Of a stretch of 64,000 bases of DNA, positions 36,138-44,465 are shown piece after piece (position 1 is the first letter of the stretch; every line of letters begins with the position of its first letter). The stretch lies in contig NZ_CP100470.1 in the NCBI RefSeq assembly GCF_030323145.1, positions 2,521,001 to 2,585,000 on the forward strand, written 5' to 3'. This DNA comes from Mesorhizobium sp. C432A. Lineage in GTDB: Bacteria > Pseudomonadota > Alphaproteobacteria > Rhizobiales > Rhizobiaceae. The notes beneath the pieces are model-generated. The model had not been told where the DNA came from. It saw only the letters and a program-made list of their open reading frames with translations, and did not search any database. Made by a program: the position numbers and the translations under genes.

Positions 36138-37007
36138 TCAGCCAGCGTGCGGCGACGCCGGTCGGCAGGCTTCGAACGCGGCATCGATAACGGCAAGCTT
36201 GGCGGCCTGGACGGTCATGTATTCCTGGTAGAAGCTGTTCGACACCCACATCACCGAATGCCCGCGCCGGCCCAGCCAGCCGACGCTGCCGAGCTTTTCG
36301 GCGTCGCGCAATTTGCGCGCAAGATGGGTGCGCGAGAGTTTTAGCCAACTGGCGAATTCGCCGATCGAAACCACGCTGGTCGGGATCCGGTCGAGGCCGG
36401 CATTGTCGGGATCGATGCCAGACATCAGCCAATCCATGACGATGCCGCCATTGTTGAGCCAGATGAACAGCGAAAACGTCTGCTTGGGCTCACGCACAGG
36501 GTTGGAGGAGAGCAGGCCTTCCGCCACCAGCGGCTGCAGCCTGGCAATCATGCCGTGCTGCTTGAGAAACGCGGCGAGGCGGTCGCCGCCGTCGAGACCG
36601 TCGAGCGTGCGCAGATGCGCAACCACCCAGCCATCGAATTCCTTCAGCGTCGCTGCCGTCACCTGAAAGGGATGGGCTCGTCCGTCACCGGTGTGCGGCA
36701 GGTATTCGATGATGTGATAGTGCAGCATCTCCTTGATGAAGGCTTCGGCCGTGTTGCGGCTAGCGACGGAATAGTGAAGCACGGCATCGATGAAGCGGGC
36801 CAGTGTCAGTTCCGTGCGGGGATCGCGCGGGTCGCGGGCGAAATGCAGGGCTAGGCCGGTGTGAGCCAGCAACCAGCGCTGTTGCGTGGCGAACACGGCG
36901 GCCAGGCGTGGGCTCGTTTCATAGATATGCAGCAGCGCCTTCGACTGCGCCTCGACATGACGGTGCAGCGCCGGATGGCCGGCAATATATTCGAAATTCA
37001 GCGCCAT
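36138..37007 (-). CDS. Winged-helix/MarR-like hypothetical transcriptional regulator
   Basis: A 289-residue protein from the ATG at 37007 with GAGGAGG directly upstream; the frame stays open to 37055. The first 190 residues are helical, with no motif I recognise. Around 205-255 the pattern SIGEFASWLKLSRTHLARKLRDAEKLGSVGWLGRRGHSVMWVS fits a winged helix-turn-helix of MarR type. It has no membrane segments. It is separated from its neighbours by long gaps and is presumably monocistronic. Function unknown. Confidence 0.65.
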   Translation of the reverse strand: MALNFEYIAGHPALHRHVEAQSKALLHIYETSPRLAAVFATQQRWLLAHTGLALHFARDPRDPRTELTLARFIDAVLHYSVASRNTAEAFIKEMLHYHIIEYLPHTGDGRAHPFQVTAATLKEFDGWVVAHLRTLDGLDGGDRLAAFLKQHGMIARLQPLVAEGLLSSNPVREPKQTFSLFIWLNNGGIVMDWLMSGIDPDNAGLDRIPTSVVSIGEFASWLKLSRTHLARKLRDAEKLGSVGWLGRRGHSVMWVSNSFYQEYMTVQAAKLAVIDAAFEACRPASPHAG

Positions 37008-37190
37008 CCTCCTCGTCCTCCGGCCAGCCCCCCGGCAGCGAAGACGTGCAATCACATTTCCAGCCTTAGCCGCCCGTGTCCGGCCATGCCAACCCGGACA
37101 AAAGGCCTAGAGCGATCAACCGTTCCACAGACACGTTGAAACCCCCGTCATCTCCTGATTTCGAGGCAAATTGCTTGAGAAGCGCCGCGC

Positions 37191-37234
37191 GCTTCTGCAG
37201 AGAAAACCGTGTCACACTTTTTTGGAAACGCTCT
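37191..37234. repeat. Rhizobial palindromic intergenic repeat, diverged copy 3
   Basis: GAAAACCG, CACACTTTT, TTGGAA and CGCTCT occur in the same order and spacing as in the elements at 6656-6704 and 42398-42444, with several substitutions. It sits inside a larger inverted-repeat mosaic. Confidence 0.5.
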
Positions 37235-37387
37235 GGTCCGTTCGCGCCTAGGGCGTGTCGGAAAACGCTAAGCCATTGCAACCGTTGAAAAACCTACCGC
37301 AATAATAGTCAGCTCGGCAGCCTGCGGTTGAATTTGCCTCAAGATCGCCAGCACGTTGCGCGCGGTCCGTTTGTATCCAGGCGGTTC

Positions 37388-37435
37388 GCCACGTCGGAGC
37401 GCCTGGGCTATCGTTCCGGCTATTACGGCCGCAAG
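37388..37435 (+). mobile_element. Possible IS256-type transposase remnant
   Basis: Translation in the frame starting at 37388 gives ATSERLGYRSGYYGRK. The ERxGYRxGYYxR block is characteristic of the N-terminal part of IS256-family transposases. Nothing upstream or downstream continues the protein beyond about 20 residues each side, and a stop follows at 37499. If real, this is a small relic. An opposite-strand ORF overlaps it, so chance similarity cannot be ruled out. Confidence 0.35.
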
Positions 37436-37590
37436 CGCGAGGTGATGGAGAGCCATCGCGTCCTAGCCACGAAGACCACATCGTGGCATACTTCTTGTTA
37501 ACCACATGCTCGGTGAAATTATCGGATTAACCCCAGATGCCACTATCGAGGTTATGTTCCGCACCTTAGCGTTCAATATGAGTTCAAGGG

Positions 37591-39528
37591 ATGTGTGGAT
37601 TCGGGGGTTATTTCGGGTCAATCCGGGATGCGGAAGCTTTGCTCACGCACATGGTAGCCGCAATTGCCCATCGTGGGCCGGATGAGCAAGGGAAATTCGT
37701 AGCACCCGATGCCGGGCTCGGGCATGCGCGGCTGTCGGTGATCGGCATCGGCGATGGCCAGCAACCGATGTCCGACGAGGCCGGCAATTTGACGATTGCG
37801 TTCAACGGCGAGATTTTCAACTACATAGAACTGCGCGAAGGGCTGATCGCCAAGGGCCGGCACTTTCGGACGTCGAGCGACACAGAGGTCATCCTTCAGC
37901 TCTATGAGGAGATGGGCGAAGACTGCTTGTCTCTCCTGAACGGTGATTTCGCCTTGGCGATATGGGACAATCGGCAGCGACGAATGGTGCTTGCACGAGA
38001 CCGGATGGGTGTCCGGCCGCTGTTCTACACAAGCAAGGACGGGGTGCTTTACTTTGCCTCGGAGATCAAAGCCCTGCTGAAGGTCCCGGGCGTCTCCGCT
38101 GAAATTGATCCGATTGCGCTGGACCAGATCTTTACGCTGTGGGCGCCGATCGCTCCGCGCACGGCGTTCCGCAATATCCACGAGTTGGAACCGGCAAGTG
38201 TGATGATTGCGACGCAGGGGCAGGTCACGGTCAAGCGGTACTGGCACCTGGACTATCCGCATCGTGATGAGCCGTCGAAGATCACGAACGAGGACCACGC
38301 GGCAGAGGAGTTGCAAGCCCTTCTGACCGATGCGGTGAGGCTTCGCATGCGGGCCGACGTGCCGGTCGGTTCCTATCTTTCCGGAGGGCTCGATTCGTCG
38401 CTCGTTTCGGCGCTTGCCGCCGGCATGACTCCTCGGAGACTGGAGACATTTTCCGTAACCTTCGACAGCGCCGAGCATGACGAAAGCGCCTTTCAGATCG
38501 AAATGGCCTCGGCGCTCGGCACGCGCCACCACGCCATAGAATGCGGCGCCCGCGATATCGCCGGGGTCTTTCCTGAGGTCGTCCGCTTTGCCGAGCGGCC
38601 GATCATCCGCACGGCGCCAGCGCCACTCTACAAATTATCCGCCCTGGTTCGCCAGGCCGGCCTGAAGGTGGTGCTGACGGGTGAAGGCGCCGACGAGGTC
38701 TTCGCCGGCTACGACGTCTTCAAGGAGGCGCGTGTCCGCCGGTTCTGCGGGCGGCAGCCCACATCGCGCATAAGGCCGCAGCTGTTCCGCCGGCTTTACC
38801 CGTATCTGCCGGGCCTGCAACAGCAATCGGTGGAGTATCTGGCTGCCTTCTTCGGTACCAGCAACGCTGCCCTCGACGATCCGCTGTTCTCGCATCGGCC
38901 ACGCTTCAAGACCACGGCGGCGGCGAAAATCTTCTTTTCCGGCGACCTGCGCGCGACGTTGAAGGGTTATGACGCAGCTGAAGAGCTGACCAGCCGCCTA
39001 CCCGAGGCGTTTTCCCTATGGCATCCGCTGCATCAGGCGCAATATCTCGAAACCCGCTTCCTGCTGCCCGGCTACATCCTCTCCAGCCAAGGCGATCGGA
39101 TGGCCATGGCGCACGGCATCGAAGGGCGGTTTCCTTTCCTGGATCATCGCGTGGTAGAGTTCGCGGCAAGACTTCCGCCGGAGATGAAACTGAAAGGCTT
39201 GAAGGAGAAGCACATATTGCGCAAGGTGGCCAGGCACCACCTTCCGGCGGCGATCGGTAAACGCACCAAGCAACCTTACCGCGCCCCGGAGGCCCGCTCC
39301 TTCGTCGGGGCGGAGGAACTAGACTATGTTCGTGACTGCCTTGGCGAGGCGAGCATTACCGCCGGCGGCCTGTTCAACGCCAAGGCGGTGGCCAAGCTCC
39401 ACGAGAAATGCCGCATGGAGACCGCGACCGGATTTCGCGACAACGCCGCCTTCGTCGGCATTCTGTCGACGCAGCTGTGGCAGAAGAATTTCGCCGGCCA
39501 AGCGGTCGGCGCGGCAAGAGCGGCCTGA
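37591..39528 (+). CDS. AsnB-like glutamine-dependent amidotransferase (polysaccharide-locus type)
   Basis: A 645-residue class II amidotransferase. After Met removal Cys2 is the glutaminase nucleophile (MCGFGGYFG); NGEIFNY and SSDTEV complete the Ntn site. The synthetase half has the PP-loop SGGLDSS (264-270) and the LTGEGADEVFAGYD and GIEGRFPFLDHRVVE motifs. It uses glutamine and ATP to amidate a carboxylate. In polysaccharide loci such enzymes modify sugars or acyl groups rather than making asparagine; those named amidotransferase 1 in exosortase-type clusters are of this length and lie next to ACP and ligase genes, as here. The ACP gene follows after 25 bp. A second AsnB lies at 57898-59786. 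Confidence 0.88.
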   Translation: MCGFGGYFGSIRDAEALLTHMVAAIAHRGPDEQGKFVAPDAGLGHARLSVIGIGDGQQPMSDEAGNLTIAFNGEIFNYIELREGLIAKGRHFRTSSDTEVILQLYEEMGEDCLSLLNGDFALAIWDNRQRRMVLARDRMGVRPLFYTSKDGVLYFASEIKALLKVPGVSAEIDPIALDQIFTLWAPIAPRTAFRNIHELEPASVMIATQGQVTVKRYWHLDYPHRDEPSKITNEDHAAEELQALLTDAVRLRMRADVPVGSYLSGGLDSSLVSALAAGMTPRRLETFSVTFDSAEHDESAFQIEMASALGTRHHAIECGARDIAGVFPEVVRFAERPIIRTAPAPLYKLSALVRQAGLKVVLTGEGADEVFAGYDVFKEARVRRFCGRQPTSRIRPQLFRRLYPYLPGLQQQSVEYLAAFFGTSNAALDDPLFSHRPRFKTTAAAKIFFSGDLRATLKGYDAAEELTSRLPEAFSLWHPLHQAQYLETRFLLPGYILSSQGDRMAMAHGIEGRFPFLDHRVVEFAARLPPEMKLKGLKEKHILRKVARHHLPAAIGKRTKQPYRAPEARSFVGAEELDYVRDCLGEASITAGGLFNAKAVAKLHEKCRMETATGFRDNAAFVGILSTQLWQKNFAGQAVGAARAA

Positions 39529-39553
39529 GACGGCGAGGAAAAGGAAAGACACG

Positions 39554-39814
39554 ATGACGGCAATCAAGGACCGGGTCAGAAGCTTTATCGTCGACAACTT
39601 CCTGTTCGGCGACACCTCCCACAAACTGTCGGATTCAGCCTCGCTGATCGAGAACGACATTATCGACTCGACTGCGGTGCTTGAGCTGGTGGCCTTCATC
39701 GAGGACAATTTCGGCATCGCGATGGTGGACGCCGACATCGTTCCGGCCAACCTGGATTCGCTTGACCGCATCTCGTCCTTCATCGAGGCGAGAGCACAAA
39801 CGCTGGCAGCGTAA
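39554..39814 (+). CDS. Acyl carrier protein
   Basis: An 86-residue stand-alone carrier protein. The four-helix pattern and the motif NDIIDSTAVLELVAFIEDNFGI place the 4'-phosphopantetheine on Ser39 (DST instead of the usual DSL/DSM). AAGGAAAG precedes the ATG. It sits between the AsnB-like gene and the AMP-dependent ligase, which presumably loads it with an acyl or aminoacyl group for transfer onto the polysaccharide or its precursor. It is not the housekeeping fatty-acid ACP. Confidence 0.9.
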   Translation: MTAIKDRVRSFIVDNFLFGDTSHKLSDSASLIENDIIDSTAVLELVAFIEDNFGIAMVDADIVPANLDSLDRISSFIEARAQTLAA

Positions 39815-39837
39815 GCGCCAACGGCGAGGAACGTTCC

Positions 39838-41384
39838 GTGCGGATCGAGCATTTTCTGGTGGCGAAGGCTGCTGCCCACCCGGCCAAGACGGCATTGGTC
39901 ACTAGGGGCAAAAAGCTGAGCTACGAAGAACTTGACGACCTTTCGAGCCGGCTGGCCACCGCTCTCTTCATGAATGGGATCAGGCGCGACGACCGCGTCC
40001 TGGTCTTCATGGACAATTGCTGGGAGGCCGCCGTATCGATCTTTGCCGCACTCAAGGCAGGTGCGACCTTCAGTCCGATCAACCCCTCCACAAAGGTCGA
40101 CAAGCTCGGTTACATCATCGCCGATTGCGACGCCAGGGCGGTCCTGACGCAGGCGAAGCTGATGCCCGTGGTCACCGAAGCCTGCGCATCGCAAGGCAAG
40201 ACCGGCATCTTCGTGGCTTCCACTCCTGGGGCCGATGGCAATGCCCGGCAGGGGCCGCGTCCCTGACTGACTGCCTGACGTTCGATGGCGCGGAGGTAGA
40301 CCATCGCGGCATCGACGTCGACCTTGCGATGCTGATCTACACGTCAGGTTCGACCGGCCGGCCCAAGGGTGTGATGATGACGCATCGCAATTGCGACGCT
40401 GCCGCGGGGTCGATCGCCACCTATCTGCGCAACGCGCCGGACGACATCATCCTGAACGTCCTCCCGCTTGCCTTCGACTATGGCCTCTACCAGTTGCTGA
40501 TGGCAGTCAGGCTCGGGGCCACGCTGGTGCTCGAGAAGTCCTTCGCCTTCCCGCACGAGATCTTCGAACGCATCCGCAAAGAGGGCGTCACCGGCCTTCC
40601 GCTGGTTCCTACCATGGCGGCGATGATCCTGCAGATGCGTGATCTGGCGCCGGGTTTCCTGCCCAGCCTCCGCTATATTTCCAACACCGCGGCCGCCTTG
40701 CCGCCAGCCCACATAGAACGCCTGCGCTCGTTGCTGCCCGGCGTCCGGATCTATTCGATGTATGGGCTGACCGAATGCAAGCGCTGCACCTATTTGCCAC
40801 CCGAGGAACTTGACCGCCGGCCAGGGTCGGTCGGCATAGCCATCCCCAACACGGAAGCCTTTGTCGTCGACGACCTTGGACAACGCGTGCCGGCGGGCGT
40901 GGCAGGTGAGCTAGTCATCCGCGGTCCGCACGTGATGCAGGGCTATTGGCGCAACAAGGCCGCGACGGAACGAGCGCTCCGGCCGGGGCCTAACCCTTGG
41001 GAAAAGGTGCTCTATACGGGCGACCTGTTCCAGACCGACGAGGACGGCTTTCTCTATTTTGTCGGGCGTAAGGACGACATCATCAAGACGCGTGGCGAGA
41101 AGGTCGCCCCCAAGGAAGTGGAGGCCGTGCTCCACGCCCATCCAGGTATCGCGGAAGCGGTGGTCGTCGGCGTGCCGGATCCGGTGCTGGGGCATGCGAT
41201 TGGCGCGCTCGTCGTGCGGTCCGATCCGGCGCTTGGCGGAAAGGACATCATTCGTCACTGCGCGCGCCACCTGGAGGATTTCATGGTCCCCAAAATCATA
41301 GAGTTCCGGAGCGAATTACCGAAGACGGAGTCGGGCAAGGTCAGCCGCCGGCTCGCGGCTGAGATGATGGAGGCCGAGCAATGA
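39838..41384 (+). pseudogene. AMP-dependent acyl-CoA/ACP ligase, frameshifted
   Basis: Two overlapping pieces together make a full adenylate-forming enzyme of about 515 residues. The first (39838-40266, GTG start after GAGGAA) gives the N-terminal part (HPAKTALVTRGKKLSYEELDDLSSRLA). The second frame, to 41384, gives LIYTSGSTGRPKGVMMTHR, YGLTECKRCTY, LYTGDLFQTDEDG and the catalytic Lys of PKTESGKVSRR. The join falls at the GGGG run 40251-40254: one more G would restore the frame (QGAASLTDCL). It would activate an acid as acyl-AMP and load the adjacent ACP. Its end overlaps the NadE-like gene by 4 bp. Whether this is real inactivation or a sequence error is unresolved. Confidence 0.85.
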
Positions 41385-42385
41385 ACATCGGCTCAACCCA
41401 GGATGCGCCGGCCTTCACGCAAGCCCTGGCCATCGATCCCGCCGCCGAAACGGACAGGATCGTGGCGGCCCTGCGCGAGCAGTTGCGCGGCATTCGCAAG
41501 CGCGGCCTCGTGCTCGGTCTTTCGGGCGGTATAGATTCCAGCGTTTCGGCTGCATTGGCCGCGCGGGCCGTCGGCCACCAGAATGTGCTGTGCGTCCTCA
41601 TGCCGGAAAGCGATTCCGACCCCGAAAGCCTGCGGCTCGGCCATCTGGTCGCCGACACTTTCGGCGTCGAGGCCGTTGTGGAGGATATCGGGCCGACCCT
41701 GCGGGCAATGGGCTGCTATGAACGCCGCGACGCCTTCATCCGCGAATTGGTCCCGGACTATGGCAAGGGCTGGGCCTCGAAGATCGTGATCGCGAACGTG
41801 CTCGAAGGCGAGGGCTACAACATCTCGTCGCTGGTGGTGCAGGACCCGCAAGGCAAGCAGACGAAACTGCGGATGCCGGTGGCAGTCTATCTCGGCATCG
41901 TTGCCGCCACCAACATGAAGCAGCGCACCCGCAAGCAGCTCGAATATTATCATGCCGACCGGCTGAACTTCGCCGTGCTCGGCACACCGAACCGGCTGGA
42001 ATACGACCAGGGGTTCTTCGTCAAGAACGGCGACGGCGCCGCCGACGTCAAGCCGATCGCGCATCTCTACAAGACGCAGGTCTATGCGCTAGCCGCCTAT
42101 CTCGGCATTCCGGAAGAGGTCCGCAACCGGCCGCCGACCACCGACACCTACTCGCTGGCGCAGACGCAGGAAGAATTCTACTTCTCCCTGCCTTACGATC
42201 GGATGGATCTGTGTCTCTACGGCCTCAACAACGGCGTGTCCGCCGAGGTGGTAGGGCAAGCGGCGGGATTGGCCGCCTCACAGATCGAACGTGTCTGGGC
42301 CGACATCGCCGCCAAGCGAAAGGCGACGCGCTATCTGCACCTGCGCCCGCAGCTCGTTGGCGGCGTGGACGAAGTCGGCTCCTGA
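41381..42385 (+). CDS. NAD synthetase-like PP-loop ATPase (NadE, ammonia type)
   Basis: A 334-residue protein with the N-type PP-loop SGGIDSS (48-54) and the NAD-synthetase core (KQRTRKQLEYYHADRLNFAVLGTPNRLEYDQGFF, then DVKPIAHLYKTQVYALAAYLGIP). It lacks the nitrilase-like glutaminase domain of the usual rhizobial NadE (about 550-680 residues), so it would use free ammonia or another amine donor. Its start overlaps the ligase stop (ATGA). The linkage to AsnB, ACP and ligase genes suggests an amidation or amine-ligation role in the polysaccharide pathway rather than bulk NAD synthesis (inference). Confidence 0.82.
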   Translation: MNIGSTQDAPAFTQALAIDPAAETDRIVAALREQLRGIRKRGLVLGLSGGIDSSVSAALAARAVGHQNVLCVLMPESDSDPESLRLGHLVADTFGVEAVVEDIGPTLRAMGCYERRDAFIRELVPDYGKGWASKIVIANVLEGEGYNISSLVVQDPQGKQTKLRMPVAVYLGIVAATNMKQRTRKQLEYYHADRLNFAVLGTPNRLEYDQGFFVKNGDGAADVKPIAHLYKTQVYALAAYLGIPEEVRNRPPTTDTYSLAQTQEEFYFSLPYDRMDLCLYGLNNGVSAEVVGQAAGLAASQIERVWADIAAKRKATRYLHLRPQLVGGVDEVGS

Positions 42386-42397
42386 CCTGATGCATTA

Positions 42398-42444
42398 TGC
42401 CATTCCGGACGGAAAACCGCGCACCCTTTCCTGGAATTGCTCTA
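42398..42444. repeat. Rhizobial palindromic intergenic repeat, copy 2
   Basis: Ordered blocks ATTCCGG, CGGAAAACCG, CACCCTTT, CCTGGAATT and GCTCT match copy 1 at 6656-6704 over about 45 bp. Like copy 1 it lies between convergent genes (NadE-like and GNAT-like), where it might also help to end transcription. Confidence 0.65.
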
Positions 42445-42455
42445 GGCGGAACGCT

Positions 42456-43571
42456 TCAGGTGAAGCGGCCGCCGATCAACTGGCTCCACTGCTCGCCCGC
42501 AAGCCCGTTCAGAAAGACCTGCGCGTTCTTCATGGCATCGAGAAGCTCGGGATCGCGTGAATGCACGACGGTCGAGGCGACCGGTATGAAGGCTATGCGT
42601 CTTACAAGCATGGCGTCCAGAAGCGCGGGCTGGACGCGGCCGCGCAAGCCGGAGACACCGCGCCGGGCGGCATGCTCGACCAGGCAATCGATCACCGGCC
42701 CGGCCTGGCCGGGAAGAGCGAGGACCTGCAGCACGCGGCCGATCCCGTCCGGTCGAGCGTAGTAGGCGAAAGCGCCGACATTGGCGCCGTTCGGCGATGC
42801 CACCGACACGCAGACAAGCTCTCCGAAATCCGGCTTTTGCGCCGCATCGCCCAGAATATGGTCGAGCTGACCTTCCGCCCACTGCGGACGTAGCGGAAAC
42901 TGGGCGCAAAGCGGCTCCAGCAGCCCCGCAAAGCTGCCGCTGTCGATCTCGGAGGTCCGAAATGCCCCCCGGCTCGATGCGTTGGCGACGACGCCGGTCC
43001 AGCGTCGTTGACTGCCCTTCATTTTGCGAAGGTAGAGCCGGTCGACCATCCGGGCGAGCGGGTTCAACATCCAGGCAAGCTTCATGTGACTGGCAAAAAG
43101 GCTGAGCACGAAGGTCGCCGGCCGCATCACGCGAACCCAGTCAAGGCTGTATTGCGGCAGCACAACGCCGCGAAGCCGCGTCCACAGTTTCACGGACGTA
43201 TCATTGGCGGTTTCGCTGAAGGAGATGTCCTGCGGACCATCGAGGAAGGCCTTCAACAGGCGGGCACCGGCCATCGGATCGGTCTCGTGATCCTCGACCA
43301 TCAGCGAGCTGCAGATGGCAGCGTAGAGCTGCCGGCCGTTGAATTTCATCGGCAGCGCATGAACGCCGACGAAGCCGGAAACCTGGCCGGCGTCATTGAC
43401 ATGGACAAGCGAACGGAGCCCGCTGCCCCAGTCGGGTGCGTCCAGATAAAACCGCCTCATGTAATCGACGAGGGAGGCCGGCGCTGGCCCCCGCTTCTTG
43501 CGCAGCATGCGTTGAAACATGCCCGCGACGGCCGCAAGGTCGGCCTGATCGAGGGCGCGGACGACGCTCAC
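42456..43571 (-). CDS. GNAT-like acyltransferase family protein
   Basis: A 371-residue protein. The N-terminal 190 residues fit a GNAT-type fold (VVRALDQADLAAVAGMFQRML, VNDAGQVSGFVGVHALPM, SLMVEDHETDPMAGARLL). The C-terminal half (about 200-360) looks like a second degenerate GNAT domain (VSVASPNGANVGAFAYYARP). Double-GNAT proteins of this kind in polysaccharide loci resemble FemAB-type acyl or aminoacyl transferases. Acyl-CoA or acyl-ACP from the neighbouring carrier protein could be the donor (inference). It is coupled to the upstream methyltransferase by a 4-bp overlap. Confidence 0.6.
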   Translation of the reverse strand: MSVVRALDQADLAAVAGMFQRMLRKKRGPAPASLVDYMRRFYLDAPDWGSGLRSLVHVNDAGQVSGFVGVHALPMKFNGRQLYAAICSSLMVEDHETDPMAGARLLKAFLDGPQDISFSETANDTSVKLWTRLRGVVLPQYSLDWVRVMRPATFVLSLFASHMKLAWMLNPLARMVDRLYLRKMKGSQRRWTGVVANASSRGAFRTSEIDSGSFAGLLEPLCAQFPLRPQWAEGQLDHILGDAAQKPDFGELVCVSVASPNGANVGAFAYYARPDGIGRVLQVLALPGQAGPVIDCLVEHAARRGVSGLRGRVQPALLDAMLVRRIAFIPVASTVVHSRDPELLDAMKNAQVFLNGLAGEQWSQLIGGRFT

Positions 43572-44296
43572 GCCGGGCTCCCTGTTCCGGGAACCCGGCC
43601 ACCATGTTTGCGCGCCATGGCGATACGGGGCTGGCCGTCGGCCGTCACGGCAAAGGTTGGGGTTTCGTAGGATTTCGTTCTCGATAAAAGGGTTGCTATC
43701 TGCCGATCCTGACCTTCGCCGAACTCAAACAGCAGCCATCCGCCTGGCTTGAGGAAAGCTGCGGCATCCCGGACCAGCCTTTGGAGGATCGAAATACCGT
43801 AAGGGCCGCCGTCGAAAGCTTCCCGAGGTTCGTTCTCCAACAGATGCGCGCTTTCGCTATCGAGACGGGACGACGAAATATAGGGCGGGTTGCACAAAAC
43901 CATGTCGGCAGCGCCGTGGAGGCCGTCACCCTCGATCGCGGCAAATAGGTCGCCTTGCCGGACCTTGATCCTGTCCTGCAGGGCGAGGCGCACAACATTG
44001 CGGCGGGCAAGCGAAACCGTGCTGTCGGTCAGGTCCGCCGCCCATGCCCGAGCCCGAGGACATTCGCTGACGATGCCCACGGCAAGATTGCCGCTGCCGC
44101 AGCACATGTCGATCAGGATCGTTTCGTGCGCCTGTTCGCCAAGAATGGCCGCGGCCGTCCGGCCAAGCAGTTCCGTTTCGGCTCGCGGCACCAGGACGTC
44201 AGGCGCGAGTTCCAGCTCAACCCGCATGAAGCGGTGCAATCGCGGCCAATTGCGATCGTTTGCACGGCCGGCAGGAAGGCTGTGATGCTGCGGCAA
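43568..44296 (-). CDS. HemK/PrmC-like methyltransferase
   Basis: A 242-residue SAM-dependent methyltransferase. VLVPRAETELL precedes the fold, LIDMCCGSGNLAVGIVSECP is the SAM-binding motif I, and NPPYISS is the amide-methylating (N/D)PPY motif of the HemK/PrmC group. The N-terminal helical domain of true PrmC is missing, so the target is probably not a release factor. The frame opens at a TTG (44296) with AGGG nearby; the ATG at 44227 is an alternative. It lies in the polysaccharide locus coupled to the GNAT-like gene, and methylation of a sugar or amide there is only a guess. Confidence 0.78.
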   Translation of the reverse strand: MPQHHSLPAGRANDRNWPRLHRFMRVELELAPDVLVPRAETELLGRTAAAILGEQAHETILIDMCCGSGNLAVGIVSECPRARAWAADLTDSTVSLARRNVVRLALQDRIKVRQGDLFAAIEGDGLHGAADMVLCNPPYISSSRLDSESAHLLENEPREAFDGGPYGISILQRLVRDAAAFLKPGGWLLFEFGEGQDRQIATLLSRTKSYETPTFAVTADGQPRIAMARKHGGRVPGTGSPA

Positions 44297-44465
44297 GGAA
44301 AATCCCTATCCTGAGGATAAAACGCGGGTTCCCTGTTGTTACCAACTCCGGGTAAATTGATGTTAAAGATCATGATTGGATTGGGAGTAACCGGCCTATG
44401 TTGGCGGCGTCCTGTCCCATCAATGGCGAATTCCTGTGCCGCCGCAAGCCGATCCATGCGCTAAT

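Larger units (their letters stand above)
37008..37590. other. 583-bp intergenic region with repeat debris and transposase remnant
   Basis: This lies between the winged-helix gene and the polysaccharide locus. It holds a mosaic of short inverted repeats (about 37107-37237, from CCTAGAGCG to CGCTCTGG) that includes a diverged copy of the AAAACCG/CACACTTTT repeat. A possible IS256-type transposase remnant follows (about 37388-37435). The last 100 bp are relatively AT-rich (GTTAACC, GATTAACC) and should contain the promoter for the asparagine-synthase gene at 37591. No intact gene is visible. Confidence 0.55.

Noticed and set aside
37268..37456. 62-codon minus-strand frame MALHHLALAAVIAGTIAQALRR as a small membrane protein
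   Set aside because: It overlaps repeat debris and the possible transposase remnant, has no clear ribosome-binding site, and I know no matching family.
41381..42385. Calling the NadE-like gene the housekeeping NAD synthetase
   Set aside because: It lacks the glutaminase domain usual in this bacterial group and is embedded in and coupled to EPS modification genes.
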